DNA of 41,856 nucleotides from Candidatus Omnitrophota bacterium. Lineage in GTDB: Bacteria > Omnitrophota > Gorgyraeia > 2-01-FULL-45-10. Below, piece by piece: positions 25,606-34,171 of this stretch (position 1 is the stretch's first letter; every line of letters begins with the position of its first letter). A program made the position numbers and the translations under genes. The DNA lies in NCBI GenBank assembly GCA_016935115.1, contig JAFGRN010000014.1, positions 1 to 41,856 on the forward strand, in the 5' to 3' direction. A model generated the notes under the pieces. That model worked only from the letters and a program-made list of their open reading frames with translations. It was not told the origin of the DNA and ran no database searches.

Positions 25606-27408
25606 ATGTTCTCAGATCCGCTTCCGATACTGGTCATGGCGCCTATTGCGGCGGGATTTGCCTGCATAGCCGTGCCAGACGGCATGAAAGGTCTTATTAA
25701 ACTGTTTACGGGTATCGTGACTGCCGCATGCCTTGCCGGGAGCATCTTTGTATTCAGGGAAAAACCTGCCTTCTGGTTCTATGGAGATACGGCGGTCCTG
25801 CTGGCTGACAACCTGTCGGGTTTTATTGCAATAGCTGTTTCGGCATTCGCGTTTCTCATAACGATATATTCCTTCGGTTCCGTAGAGAGGTCATTTGGCA
25901 GGTACTTCGGGTATGTGCTGATGACTCTGGGTGCTTCCATGGGGGTCATATTTGCCAATAATCTCCTGGTCATGCTGGTATTCTGGGGATTCCTGGCGGC
26001 GATGCTCTACCTGCTGGTTAATCTGGAAAATACCAAAGAAGCGGCGCTTGCCGGCCGTAAAGCGCTCATAATAATAGGCGGCACTGATGCTGTGATGATA
26101 TTCGGAATAGGGCTCATATGGATCATGACGGATACTTTTTCCATGGATATGATACGGTTGCCTCTCGACAGCATATTAACTTACACCGCTTACTTTTGCA
26201 TAGTCATAGCGAGCTTCGCGAAAGCGGGGGCGATGCCTTTCCATTCATGGCTTCCGGATGTGGCAGAGAGCGCTTCCGGATCTGTGGCGGCATACCTGCC
26301 GGCCTCGCTCGATAAACTTCTCGGGATATACCTGCTTGCCAGGGTTTCATTCGACCTCTTTATAACGACAGCGGCGTCCAACCTTGTGTTATTGGCCGTG
26401 GGCGCTATTACTATAGTGTTGGCGGTTATGATGGCTCTCGTTCAGCATAATTACAGAAAACTTCTTGGGTATCATGCTGTTTCTCAGGTGGGTTACATGA
26501 TACTGGGTATAGGCAGCGGAACTGTGATAGGTATCGCCGGCGGGCTCTTCCACATGCTCAATAATGCAATATATAAATCATGCCTCTTTCTGACGAGCGG
26601 CGCGGTGGAGAAAAAGGCCGGTACAATGGATCTTGATAAGCTGGGCGGTCTGGCGAAGTTCATGCCGTTTACTTTTCTGGCCTGTGTCATAGCATCATTG
26701 GCCATATCCGGAATACCGCCTTTCAATGGTTTTGTATCAAAATGGATGATATACCAGGGCATAATAGAATCGGCCTCTTCATCAAGGTTGTGGGTGGTAT
26801 GGTTATGCGCGGCTATGTTCGGAAGCGCGCTTACCATAGCGAGTTTTATGAAACTGCTGCATGCCGCGTTCATGGGGAGAAAGTCGGATAATATAAAAGA
26901 GATCCGCGAAGTGGGCCCATCCATGTATATCCCGATGCTTACACTGGCCTTAATATGTATCATTTTCGGCATATTTGCTTTTAGCATACCGCTTCCGCTT
27001 TTTATATTGCCGGCCGTAAGCGGCGTTCCGGCTTTTATAGGGACGTGGGGCGCTGTTCTTGCTACGATACTTATCCTTGTGGGGGCGGCAGCGGGTTTTA
27101 TATTATACAGGTTCTTCGGCAGAAGCGGGTTACGCATTGTAGATAATTTCGTCGGCGGAGAAGCGCCGGAGAAATTATCGCGCGTATCGGGCACCGAATT
27201 CTATGATACTATAAATGATATAAGCCTGATCGGCAGGATCAACAGGGCCGAGTCGGCGGGGAATTTCGACCTTTATAACATAGGAATGAAGGCAGTTAAT
27301 TTTTTTACCATACCCCTGCAGCGCCTGCATAACGGCGTACTGCCTACATACCTTATATGGTGTTTTCTGGGAATGGTGGGAATGTTCCTCTTTTTATTTT
27401 TCAGGTGA
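25606..27408 (+). CDS. Antiporter-like membrane subunit 1 (NuoL/MrpD family)
   Basis: ASFAKAGAMPFHSWLPDVAE, YHAVSQVGYMILGIG, GIPPFNGFVSKWMIYQG; many TM helices. Confidence 0.9.
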   Translation: MFSDPLPILVMAPIAAGFACIAVPDGMKGLIKLFTGIVTAACLAGSIFVFREKPAFWFYGDTAVLLADNLSGFIAIAVSAFAFLITIYSFGSVERSFGRYFGYVLMTLGASMGVIFANNLLVMLVFWGFLAAMLYLLVNLENTKEAALAGRKALIIIGGTDAVMIFGIGLIWIMTDTFSMDMIRLPLDSILTYTAYFCIVIASFAKAGAMPFHSWLPDVAESASGSVAAYLPASLDKLLGIYLLARVSFDLFITTAASNLVLLAVGAITIVLAVMMALVQHNYRKLLGYHAVSQVGYMILGIGSGTVIGIAGGLFHMLNNAIYKSCLFLTSGAVEKKAGTMDLDKLGGLAKFMPFTFLACVIASLAISGIPPFNGFVSKWMIYQGIIESASSSRLWVVWLCAAMFGSALTIASFMKLLHAAFMGRKSDNIKEIREVGPSMYIPMLTLALICIIFGIFAFSIPLPLFILPAVSGVPAFIGTWGAVLATILILVGAAAGFILYRFFGRSGLRIVDNFVGGEAPEKLSRVSGTEFYDTINDISLIGRINRAESAGNFDLYNIGMKAVNFFTIPLQRLHNGVLPTYLIWCFLGMVGMFLFLFFR

Positions 27409-27414
27409 AGATAT

Positions 27415-27945
27415 ATGCTTGAGATAGACCTTTTACTGTTATTTATGATAGCTTCCGCCATTATCGCGGTGCAGGTCAAGGACCTGCTTTCAAGCGTGAT
27501 AGCGGTAGGCGCCGTGGGCATAGGATTATCCATGTCATTCCTTATCATGAAAGCGCCCGACCTGGCCATAATGCAGCTGGTAGTTGAGGTCCTGAGCCTT
27601 ATAATACTTATCCGCGCTACGATAAGGAAAGACCTGCCTTTCAGCGCTTCCGGCAGATGGGCCTTCAATACGTTTTCCATGATACTCTTTCTGGCCGTAT
27701 TCCTCGTATTTGCGTATTTTTCTTTCAGCGATATGCACAGGTTCGGCGCCCCGCTCATGAAAGTATCGCAGGAATATCTGGGAGAGGCCATGGCGAAGAC
27801 AGGGGCACATAATGTCATCGCGGCGATAACGCTTAAATATCGTTCCATCGATACGCTGGGGGAAGTGGCGGCGTTATTTGCCGCTGTTGTAGGGGTACTA
27901 GCTATCGCGCGTAAAGTATCGCGTCCGGGAGGGATCAGGAAATGA
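27415..27945 (+). CDS. Fused MbhD(DUF4040)/MbhE-like Mrp subunit
   Basis: MKAPDLAIMQLVVEVLSLIILIRA (MbhD) followed by HNVIAAITLKYRSIDTLGEVAALFAAVVGVLAIAR (MbhE). Confidence 0.82.
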   Translation: MLEIDLLLLFMIASAIIAVQVKDLLSSVIAVGAVGIGLSMSFLIMKAPDLAIMQLVVEVLSLIILIRATIRKDLPFSASGRWAFNTFSMILFLAVFLVFAYFSFSDMHRFGAPLMKVSQEYLGEAMAKTGAHNVIAAITLKYRSIDTLGEVAALFAAVVGVLAIARKVSRPGGIRK

Positions 27946-28346
27946 GCCGCGCCGGGAACAAAGGCATGACTTTGATAGTCAAGACCGTGACCAGGATCAC
28001 CCTCGGTTTTATACTCCTCTACGGTATTTATATAGCCCTTAACGGTGAGACCGCCCCTGGCGGGGGGTTTGCCGGAGGCGTGATAGTAGCGCTTGCCCTT
28101 GTCCATGTCATGCTGGCTTTCGGCAGGGACGTATCGCTGAAATGGCTGCATGTTGGCGGCCTGCGCGCGGCGGTATCTATAGCGGCCTTGATATTTTTAT
28201 TAGCCGCCTGGCCAAGAGGCCAGAGGATCATATTTGGCAATGATATTATATTGCCGGTCTGCGAGATGGTCATAGTAGGCGCCGGCCTATTCGCGATATT
28301 CGTGGCGCTTGTCCTGGTATCGAAAGCGGATAAGGAAGCGGAATAA
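27942..28346 (+). CDS. MnhB/MbhF-like Mrp subunit
   Basis: ITLGFILLYGIYIALNGETAPGGGFAGGVIVALALV. Confidence 0.88.
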   Translation: MSRAGNKGMTLIVKTVTRITLGFILLYGIYIALNGETAPGGGFAGGVIVALALVHVMLAFGRDVSLKWLHVGGLRAAVSIAALIFLLAAWPRGQRIIFGNDIILPVCEMVIVGAGLFAIFVALVLVSKADKEAE

Positions 28347-28357
28347 AGGATTAGAAT

Positions 28358-28696
28358 ATGGTGACTTATTTATTGTGCCTGGTGTTATTCTCCGTCGGAC
28401 TGTATTGTGTTGTAAGGAAGAGGAATATTATAAAGATAATAATAGGCATAGGCATAATGGAGTATGCCATCAACCTTTTCTTTATTCTGATAGGCTACCG
28501 CTCCAATGGCCGCGCTCCGATATTCGCCGATGACCAGGCAGTCGTGAACATGGTCGATCCGCTGCCGCAGGCCATGGCGCTTACCGCGATAGTGATAAGC
28601 CTCGCCGTGACCATGATGCTTGTGGCCCTTGCTATCAGGATTTACGAGAAGTACGGCACATTCGATATAACGAAGATAAACAGGCTGAAGGGGTAG
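28358..28696 (+). CDS. MnhC/NuoK/MbhG-like subunit
   Basis: LFSVGLYCVVRKRNIIKIIIGIGIMEYAINLFFI and DPLPQAMALTAIVISLAVTMMLVALAIRIY. Confidence 0.9.
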   Translation: MVTYLLCLVLFSVGLYCVVRKRNIIKIIIGIGIMEYAINLFFILIGYRSNGRAPIFADDQAVVNMVDPLPQAMALTAIVISLAVTMMLVALAIRIYEKYGTFDITKINRLKG

Positions 28697-28701
28697 GGTT
28701 G

Positions 28702-30192
28702 ATGCATCTTTTTCTTATAATACCGCTTGCCGCCGCTTTCATGATGGCGATTTTAGCCAGAACCGGCGACTGTGTCCGGGACATTATTTCCGGACTTGCG
28801 GCGATATCGCTTGCCGTTTTTTCGGTATTAACACTGATGGCGGCTAATTTCTTTCACAGCGCCGTGATCGTCAAGTCTTTTGCGGGTTTTATGCCGCCGG
28901 CAGGGACGGCATTCGTGGTGGACGGCCTTTCAGCCTTCATGCTGGTGACCGTGAATACAGTCGCGTTATTTGTCGTATTATATTCCGCCGGCTACATGAA
29001 TAAATATACGGATAAGTGGAAGTTCCAGTCATTATTCTTCCTGATGATCTCCGGCATAAACGGTGTCCTGGTAGCTTCGGACATGTTCAATCTGTATGTT
29101 TTCCTGGAGATCGCGGCTATATCGGCGTACTTTCTCGTCGCGTTCGGTACGGAGGCCGAGGAACTCGAAGCGTCGTTCAAATACGCTGTCATGGGCACGG
29201 TTGCGTCAGCTTTTATACTGCTCGGCATAGCGTTTTTGTACAGCCACACGTCTACTCTCAGCCTTGCAGGCATCGCGCAGGCAATTGCCGCCGCGCCTTC
29301 AGCGCGTATTGTGCAGTTTGTCAGCGTGCTTTTCCTTATGGGATTCGCGCTCAAGGCGGCGCTGGTGCCATTCCACGCGTGGCTGGCATATGCGCATTCA
29401 TCCGCTCCCGCGCCTATATCGGCGATGCTCTCAGGGGTACTCATAAAAGTGCTCGGCATATACGCAATAGCCAGAATATTTTTCAGTGTTTTCGGGGCAA
29501 GCGCCGGCATATGCCAGATACTTATAGCTCTGGGCGTCCTGTCCATGATAGCCGGTGGCGTCCTGGCTTTCGGCCAATCTGACATAAAGAGGCTTTTTGC
29601 TTATTCGACCGTGAGCCAGATAGGATACGTGGCCCTGGCGCTCGGAGTGGCTACGCCGCTGGCTTTTTTCGGGGCGGTATTCCACCTCTTCAATCATAGC
29701 ATAGTAAAGTCGCTGCTCTTCCTTAATTCCGGGTCGATAGAACAGATGTTTCGCACAAGAGACCTTAGCAAGATTTCCGGTGTGGTGGCGGGCGCTCCCG
29801 TTACAGGTTATACGAGTATCATGGGGGCCATGTCTATAAGCGGCGTTCCGCCGTTCGGAGGATTCTGGTCGAAACTGATAATCATCTTTGCCTGCTTACA
29901 GGCTGGCCATCCGGTACTCGCGGCGATCGCCGTATTGGTAAGCGTAATGACCATGGCGTATTACTTTGCCGCAATGACTCCGGCGCTGTTCGGCGCAGGG
30001 ATAAACAGTTTTAATGCCGTGAAGAAGGTGCATGGCATCATGAATGTGTCTGTAATGGCGCTAGCGGTTTTAGCTCTGGCTGCGCCGCTGGCGCTTCTGC
30101 CGGAAATGAGGCAGAGGCTGATCGATGGCGCTGTCCAGGCGCTGGTGAACGGCAGTGCCTATGCAGCCACGGTTTTGGGGGCGATCAAATGA
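28702..30192 (+). CDS. Antiporter-like membrane subunit 2 (MnhD/MbhH/NuoM-N family)
   Basis: MFNLYVFLEIAAISAYFLVAFG, ALKAALVPFHAWLAYAHSSAPAPISAMLSGVLIKVLGIY, GVPPFGGFWSK; TTG at 28699 also possible. Confidence 0.92.
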   Translation: MHLFLIIPLAAAFMMAILARTGDCVRDIISGLAAISLAVFSVLTLMAANFFHSAVIVKSFAGFMPPAGTAFVVDGLSAFMLVTVNTVALFVVLYSAGYMNKYTDKWKFQSLFFLMISGINGVLVASDMFNLYVFLEIAAISAYFLVAFGTEAEELEASFKYAVMGTVASAFILLGIAFLYSHTSTLSLAGIAQAIAAAPSARIVQFVSVLFLMGFALKAALVPFHAWLAYAHSSAPAPISAMLSGVLIKVLGIYAIARIFFSVFGASAGICQILIALGVLSMIAGGVLAFGQSDIKRLFAYSTVSQIGYVALALGVATPLAFFGAVFHLFNHSIVKSLLFLNSGSIEQMFRTRDLSKISGVVAGAPVTGYTSIMGAMSISGVPPFGGFWSKLIIIFACLQAGHPVLAAIAVLVSVMTMAYYFAAMTPALFGAGINSFNAVKKVHGIMNVSVMALAVLALAAPLALLPEMRQRLIDGAVQALVNGSAYAATVLGAIK

Positions 30193-30683
30193 TAAAGAAT
30201 GTTATCATGTTCATGATATGGTACATGGTCTGGATATTCCTGTCATGGCCGCCCGAACCAAAAGATATTATTGTGGGAGCGGTTGTTTCGTTGTTTGTGA
30301 TTCTTATGACGGCAGACATGATGGATCGCTGCGACTCGAAAGCGGATATCATCCGGTTGCCTGTGCGTCTCGCATGGTTCGCATGTTACGCGCTTGTCTT
30401 CATATGGGAATGTTTGAAAGCAAATGTCGATGTAGCTTACAGGGTCATACGTCCGGACCTTCCCATAAGGCCGGGCACCATAAAGGTGAAGGTTGATCTG
30501 AAGTCCGACGCGGGCCTGACATTCCTGGCAAATTCCGTTACGCTTACGCCCGGCACTACGACCGTTGACCTGGATGCCGGAAAGGGCTTTCTTTATGTGC
30601 ACATGCTGGTATTGAAGCGGGATGGGCGCTCGATCAAAGCCATAGGCAGATTCCAGAAAATATTAAAGAGGATATTCGAATAA
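30189..30683 (+). CDS. MnhE/MbhA-like Mrp subunit
   Basis: WYMVWIFLSWPPEPKDIIVGAVVS, AFVIWECLKANVDVAYRVI-like segment, ANSVTLTPGTTTVDLD. Confidence 0.9.
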   Translation: MIKNVIMFMIWYMVWIFLSWPPEPKDIIVGAVVSLFVILMTADMMDRCDSKADIIRLPVRLAWFACYALVFIWECLKANVDVAYRVIRPDLPIRPGTIKVKVDLKSDAGLTFLANSVTLTPGTTTVDLDAGKGFLYVHMLVLKRDGRSIKAIGRFQKILKRIFE

Positions 30684-30687
30684 TACC

Positions 30688-31047
30688 ATGAAGAGGATGC
30701 GTTATTTCACAGGCTTGGCCGTAATAATAATAATAGCGGCAGTAATTCTTTATTGCCCGGCCAGATCGATCATAAGATGGCAGTCCGAATTCCTGGGGCG
30801 GGCGTTCCTCTTCCTGCTCCTGTCCGCGTCAATGTGCCTGTACAGGGTGCTGCGCGGCCCGACAGCCCCAGACAGGGCGGTTGCCATAGATATGCTGGGG
30901 ATTCTCATAGTGGGATTCTGCGCCATTCTTTGTATTCCGACGGGAAGGGACTGGTATATTGATATAGGCATAGCCTGGGCGCTGCAGAGTTTTATAGGCA
31001 TAATGGCGCTGGCCAAGTACCTGGAAGGGAAGGATTTTGATGAATGA
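30688..31047 (+). CDS. MnhF/MbhB-like Mrp subunit
   Basis: MCLYRVLRGPTAPDRAVAIDMLGI and IDIGIAWALQSFIGIMALAKYLEGKDFDE. Confidence 0.87.
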   Translation: MKRMRYFTGLAVIIIIAAVILYCPARSIIRWQSEFLGRAFLFLLLSASMCLYRVLRGPTAPDRAVAIDMLGILIVGFCAILCIPTGRDWYIDIGIAWALQSFIGIMALAKYLEGKDFDE

Positions 31048-31375
31048 GACCATAGGAATGGTGCTGGTTGTGACAGGGCTGGTGTTTGATTTTTTCGGAT
31101 GCCTGGGGCTTGTGCGGTTTCCCGATGTGTATAACCGCCTGCAGGCATCGGCTAAATGTATTACGCTCGGCACCTGCGGCATACTCCTGGGGCTTATCTG
31201 TTTTAAGGGGTTCGGCGCCACAAGTGTAAAAGCGTTCCTATGCCTGGTTTTTATAATATTGACCGCTCCCGTATCTGCGCACGCGCTTGCGCGGGCCGCC
31301 TACCGTTCAGGTGTCAAGCCCTGGTCCGGAACAGTCGAGGATGAATATAGTAAAGATATGGATGGCATAAAATGA
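31037..31375 (+). CDS. MnhG/MbhC-like Mrp subunit
   Basis: LVVTGLVFDFFGCLGLVRFPDVYNRLQASAKCITLGTCGILLGL and TAPVSAHALARAAYRSG. Confidence 0.9.
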   Translation: MMNETIGMVLVVTGLVFDFFGCLGLVRFPDVYNRLQASAKCITLGTCGILLGLICFKGFGATSVKAFLCLVFIILTAPVSAHALARAAYRSGVKPWSGTVEDEYSKDMDGIK

Positions 31376-31989
31376 GATATCCTAAGCTGAGAGAACTTAA
31401 GGAAGCGGTGATTGCCCTTATAAAGGGGCCGTATACCGAAGCTTATCCGCGTAAGCCGATCCAGAGCCCCAAGAGGTTCCGCGGCAAACCGGAATATTCC
31501 GATGAGGGCTGTATAGGCTGTACCGCCTGCGCCCTGGTATGCCCGGCCAGGGCCATAGAATTCCGCGATACAGTCGAGAACGGTAAAGCGACGAGGAAGA
31601 TGATATTGCATCTGGATGAATGCCATTACTGCGGGCAGTGCAGCGCTCTCTGCACCACGCGCGAAGATACTCCGCCCGGGATCAGGCATACGGCGGAATT
31701 TGATCTTGCGGGCTTCGACCGCGCCTCGATGGTGTCGGCTACGGAGGAGAAAGAGCTCGTGCTTTGCGAGATATGCGGAGATATTATCACCACGAAGGCG
31801 CATCTTGCGTGGATCGCGAAGAAACTCGGGTCGCTGGCATTCTCGAATCCCACGCTCTTCATGTCGAGCCTTAAGGGGATGGGATTTGCCGAAAACGTCC
31901 TCCAGGCAGCCAAAGATTATGTCTTAAGGCCTGACAGGATAAAGATACTCTGCTCCAAATGCAGAAGAAAAGCGACCATTGAGCGATAA
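31372..31989 (+). CDS. NuoI/HycF/MbhN-like 2x[4Fe-4S] subunit with C-terminal CxxC...CxxC
   Basis: CIGCTACALVCPARAIEF, CHYCGQCSALC, then CEIC...CSKC. Confidence 0.9.
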   Translation: MRYPKLRELKEAVIALIKGPYTEAYPRKPIQSPKRFRGKPEYSDEGCIGCTACALVCPARAIEFRDTVENGKATRKMILHLDECHYCGQCSALCTTREDTPPGIRHTAEFDLAGFDRASMVSATEEKELVLCEICGDIITTKAHLAWIAKKLGSLAFSNPTLFMSSLKGMGFAENVLQAAKDYVLRPDRIKILCSKCRRKATIER

Positions 31990-32473
31990 TAGCGTCAGAT
32001 CGGGCGATCTAGCCGCGGAGATAAAGAAGAGGGTAAGGGGCAAGGTCACGATATCCGCCATCGGCAACATAATGAGGGGCGATGACGGCCTCGGCCCGAA
32101 ACTGATAGAGATGCTGAAGGCCCGCAATGTGAAGGCGGGCCTTTTTGATTGCGGAACGGCCCCGGAGAATTATATCTTTCCAATGCTCACGACGCTGTGC
32201 GATACTCTCATCCTCGTGGACGCGGCGGACATGGCCATAGAGCCGGGGCTCGCCAGGGTGCTTAATGTCGATGATATAGCGAATGTCAGCTTCTCCACGC
32301 ACTGCCCGTCGCCGCGGCTCTTCATAGACCTGCTGAAGACTGGAAACGAAAACCTCAATGTCTTCGTCATATCCGTACAACCCAAAGATACCTCTCTCGG
32401 GATCCCATTGAGCGCGGAGGTCCTCAAAGGGCTCGAAACCCTCGCGGACGCGCTCACAGAAGCGCTTGCCTGA
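31979..32473 (+). CDS. hycI: Hydrogenase maturation endopeptidase (HycI/HyaD type)
   Basis: ISAIGNIMRGDDGLGPKLIEML, LFDCGTAPENY, LVDAADM, VFVISVQPKDTSLGIPLSAEVLKGLE. Confidence 0.9.
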   Translation: MSDNSVRSGDLAAEIKKRVRGKVTISAIGNIMRGDDGLGPKLIEMLKARNVKAGLFDCGTAPENYIFPMLTTLCDTLILVDAADMAIEPGLARVLNVDDIANVSFSTHCPSPRLFIDLLKTGNENLNVFVISVQPKDTSLGIPLSAEVLKGLETLADALTEALA

Positions 32474-32475
32474 TA

Positions 32476-32720
32476 GGGATTTTTCAGCTATCAGCTTCAG
32501 GTGGAAGTGACCAAAGCGATCCACCTGGAGCGACTGTCGTAAAAATGCGATACCTATAGGCGATATACCGGGACAAGGAAACTGCTCCATGGCTTATGTG
32601 TATGCAGGTTCATTGGCCATCGCATTTTTACCACAGCGAATTTACATGCCTAATGTAAATTCGCGGCAAGCGAAAGGTGGTCGCTTGGTCACATCTGTAG
32701 GGATGGGACCGAAAAATCCC
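32476..32720. repeat. Structured intergenic repeat, element D (nested hairpins)
   Basis: Ends GGGATTTTTC/GAAAAATCCC; 18-bp outer stem with two bulges; perfect 13-bp hairpin GTAAAAATGCGAT/ATCGCATTTTTAC; perfect 12-bp hairpin GCGAATTTACAT/ATGTAAATTCGC. Confidence 0.85.
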
Positions 32721-32738
32721 GAAAAGGGACGTTTTAGC

Positions 32739-32767
32739 TTGAATTTACGCGTGATATTATACATAAT
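32739..32767 (+). promoter_or_regulatory. Candidate promoter upstream of pabB
   Basis: TTGAAT - 17 nt - CATAAT, ending 6 nt before ATG 32774; no SD in the gap. Confidence 0.45.
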
Positions 32768-32773
32768 TGAAAT

Positions 32774-34171
32774 ATGCTGAGCGCGACTATAGAAGAGATC
32801 AAGGATCCGCCGGAACCGCAGGAGATATTCCGTTCGATGCACGATCGCGCCTGCGGCTTCTTCCTGGATAGCGCATGTGATCCGGAAAAACTGGGGCGCT
32901 ATTCGTTGATGGGATGCGACCCGTTCCTGGTATTCAGGTCCAAGGGTGATGCCATCATGTTGGAACGCCCCGGCCGCCCGACGGAGAAATTGACGGGCAA
33001 TCCTTTCCTTGTATTAAAAAAACTGCTGAAAAAATACCCCGCAAGGCCTGTAAAGGAGATTCCTTTTGCCGGAGGCGCCGTTGGATATTTCTCCTACGAC
33101 CTGAAGAACTTCATAGAGGACCTGCCGGACCGCCCGCCGGATGACCTTAAGATTCCGGATTGCATCCTGGGGTTTTATGATTCGGTCGTTATATACGACA
33201 ACCTTAAGAAGAGGTGTTATATTTCGGACATGGGAATAACCGGAGGGGCTTCGAAGCGTCTGGCGAAACTTATCCGGGCCGCTTCGCGTAAAGGGACAGG
33301 CCCGGAGGATTTTAATCCGCCCAGGAACGTGAGGTCAAATTTCTCGAAACGTTCATATATGGCCGCCGTCGAAAGGGCAAAAGATTATATCCGGAAGGGC
33401 GATATATATCAGGTCAATCTTTCCCAAAGATTTAAAGCCGTTCTCGCCTGCGGGGCATTCGGCCTTTATATGCGGCTGAGGGAATGTTCTCCGGCGCCGT
33501 TTGCTTCATATCTAAATTTCGGACAGGTGAAGATATTAAGCTCATCGCCGGAACGTTTTCTCTTTAAGAGGGGCGGCTATATCGAGACCCGGCCCATAAA
33601 AGGGACCAGGCCGCGCGGCGCCGATAAGGTTTCAGACGCGGCTATGGAAGCGGAACTGAAAGCCAGCCGGAAGGACATGGCCGAGCATATCATGATAGTG
33701 GACCTGGAGCGCAATGACCTGGGCAGAATATGCCGCTACGGCTCCGTCGGAGTGGATGAATCGGCGGTCATAGAGAAGTATGCAAATGTCTTTCATATGG
33801 TTTCAACGGTCTCCGGCACCCTGAAAGACGGAGTCGATCCCGTCGACTGCCTTTTGGCGGCTTTCCCGGGAGGGTCGATAACGGGAGCGCCCAAAATCCG
33901 GTCGATGGAGATTATCGAGGAGCTTGAAAATGTGAAGAGGTCCGTATATACAGGAGCCATAGGGTATATAGGTTTCGATGGCAATATGGATACTTCCATA
34001 GTGATTAGAACCTTACTGGTTAAAGAAAGAGACGCGTATTTCCAGGTGGGCGGGGGCATAGTTGCCGATTCCGATCCCGAAAAAGAGTATGATGAGACCC
34101 TGCATAAAGCCGCCGGGCTCATTGACGCGCTCGGCCTTGAATCGAAGAATAAGGAGCCGATCCCGGCATGA
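32774..34171 (+). CDS. pabB: Aminodeoxychorismate synthase component I
   Basis: Chorismate-binding fold; YIRKGDIYQVNLSQRF, ETRPIKGTRPRG (PIKGT favours PabB over TrpE), AAFPGGSITGAPKIRSMEII. Confidence 0.9.
   Translation: MLSATIEEIKDPPEPQEIFRSMHDRACGFFLDSACDPEKLGRYSLMGCDPFLVFRSKGDAIMLERPGRPTEKLTGNPFLVLKKLLKKYPARPVKEIPFAGGAVGYFSYDLKNFIEDLPDRPPDDLKIPDCILGFYDSVVIYDNLKKRCYISDMGITGGASKRLAKLIRAASRKGTGPEDFNPPRNVRSNFSKRSYMAAVERAKDYIRKGDIYQVNLSQRFKAVLACGAFGLYMRLRECSPAPFASYLNFGQVKILSSSPERFLFKRGGYIETRPIKGTRPRGADKVSDAAMEAELKASRKDMAEHIMIVDLERNDLGRICRYGSVGVDESAVIEKYANVFHMVSTVSGTLKDGVDPVDCLLAAFPGGSITGAPKIRSMEIIEELENVKRSVYTGAIGYIGFDGNMDTSIVIRTLLVKERDAYFQVGGGIVADSDPEKEYDETLHKAAGLIDALGLESKNKEPIPA

Noticed and set aside
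29016-29582. 188-aa + strand ORF inside antiporter subunit 2 (also 30155-30496, 16419-16850)
   Set aside because: Out-of-frame Arg/Gly/Cys-rich translations overlapping well-supported membrane or enzyme genes
22577-31989. Respiratory complex I or a pure Mrp antiporter
   Set aside because: The large subunit keeps both CxxC pairs (CGIC and DPCYCC) for Ni-Fe binding and there is no NuoE/F/G, so a group 4 hydrogenase is favoured
32589-32780. 63-aa ORF (MAYVYAGSLAIAFLPQ...) in the hycI-pabB spacer
   Set aside because: Lies across the hairpins of element D and the pabB promoter; no protein-like features, better explained as structured repeat
32774-34171. Anthranilate synthase TrpE
   Set aside because: Carries PIKGT (PabB-type Lys) and sits next to a class IV aminotransferase, not trp genes
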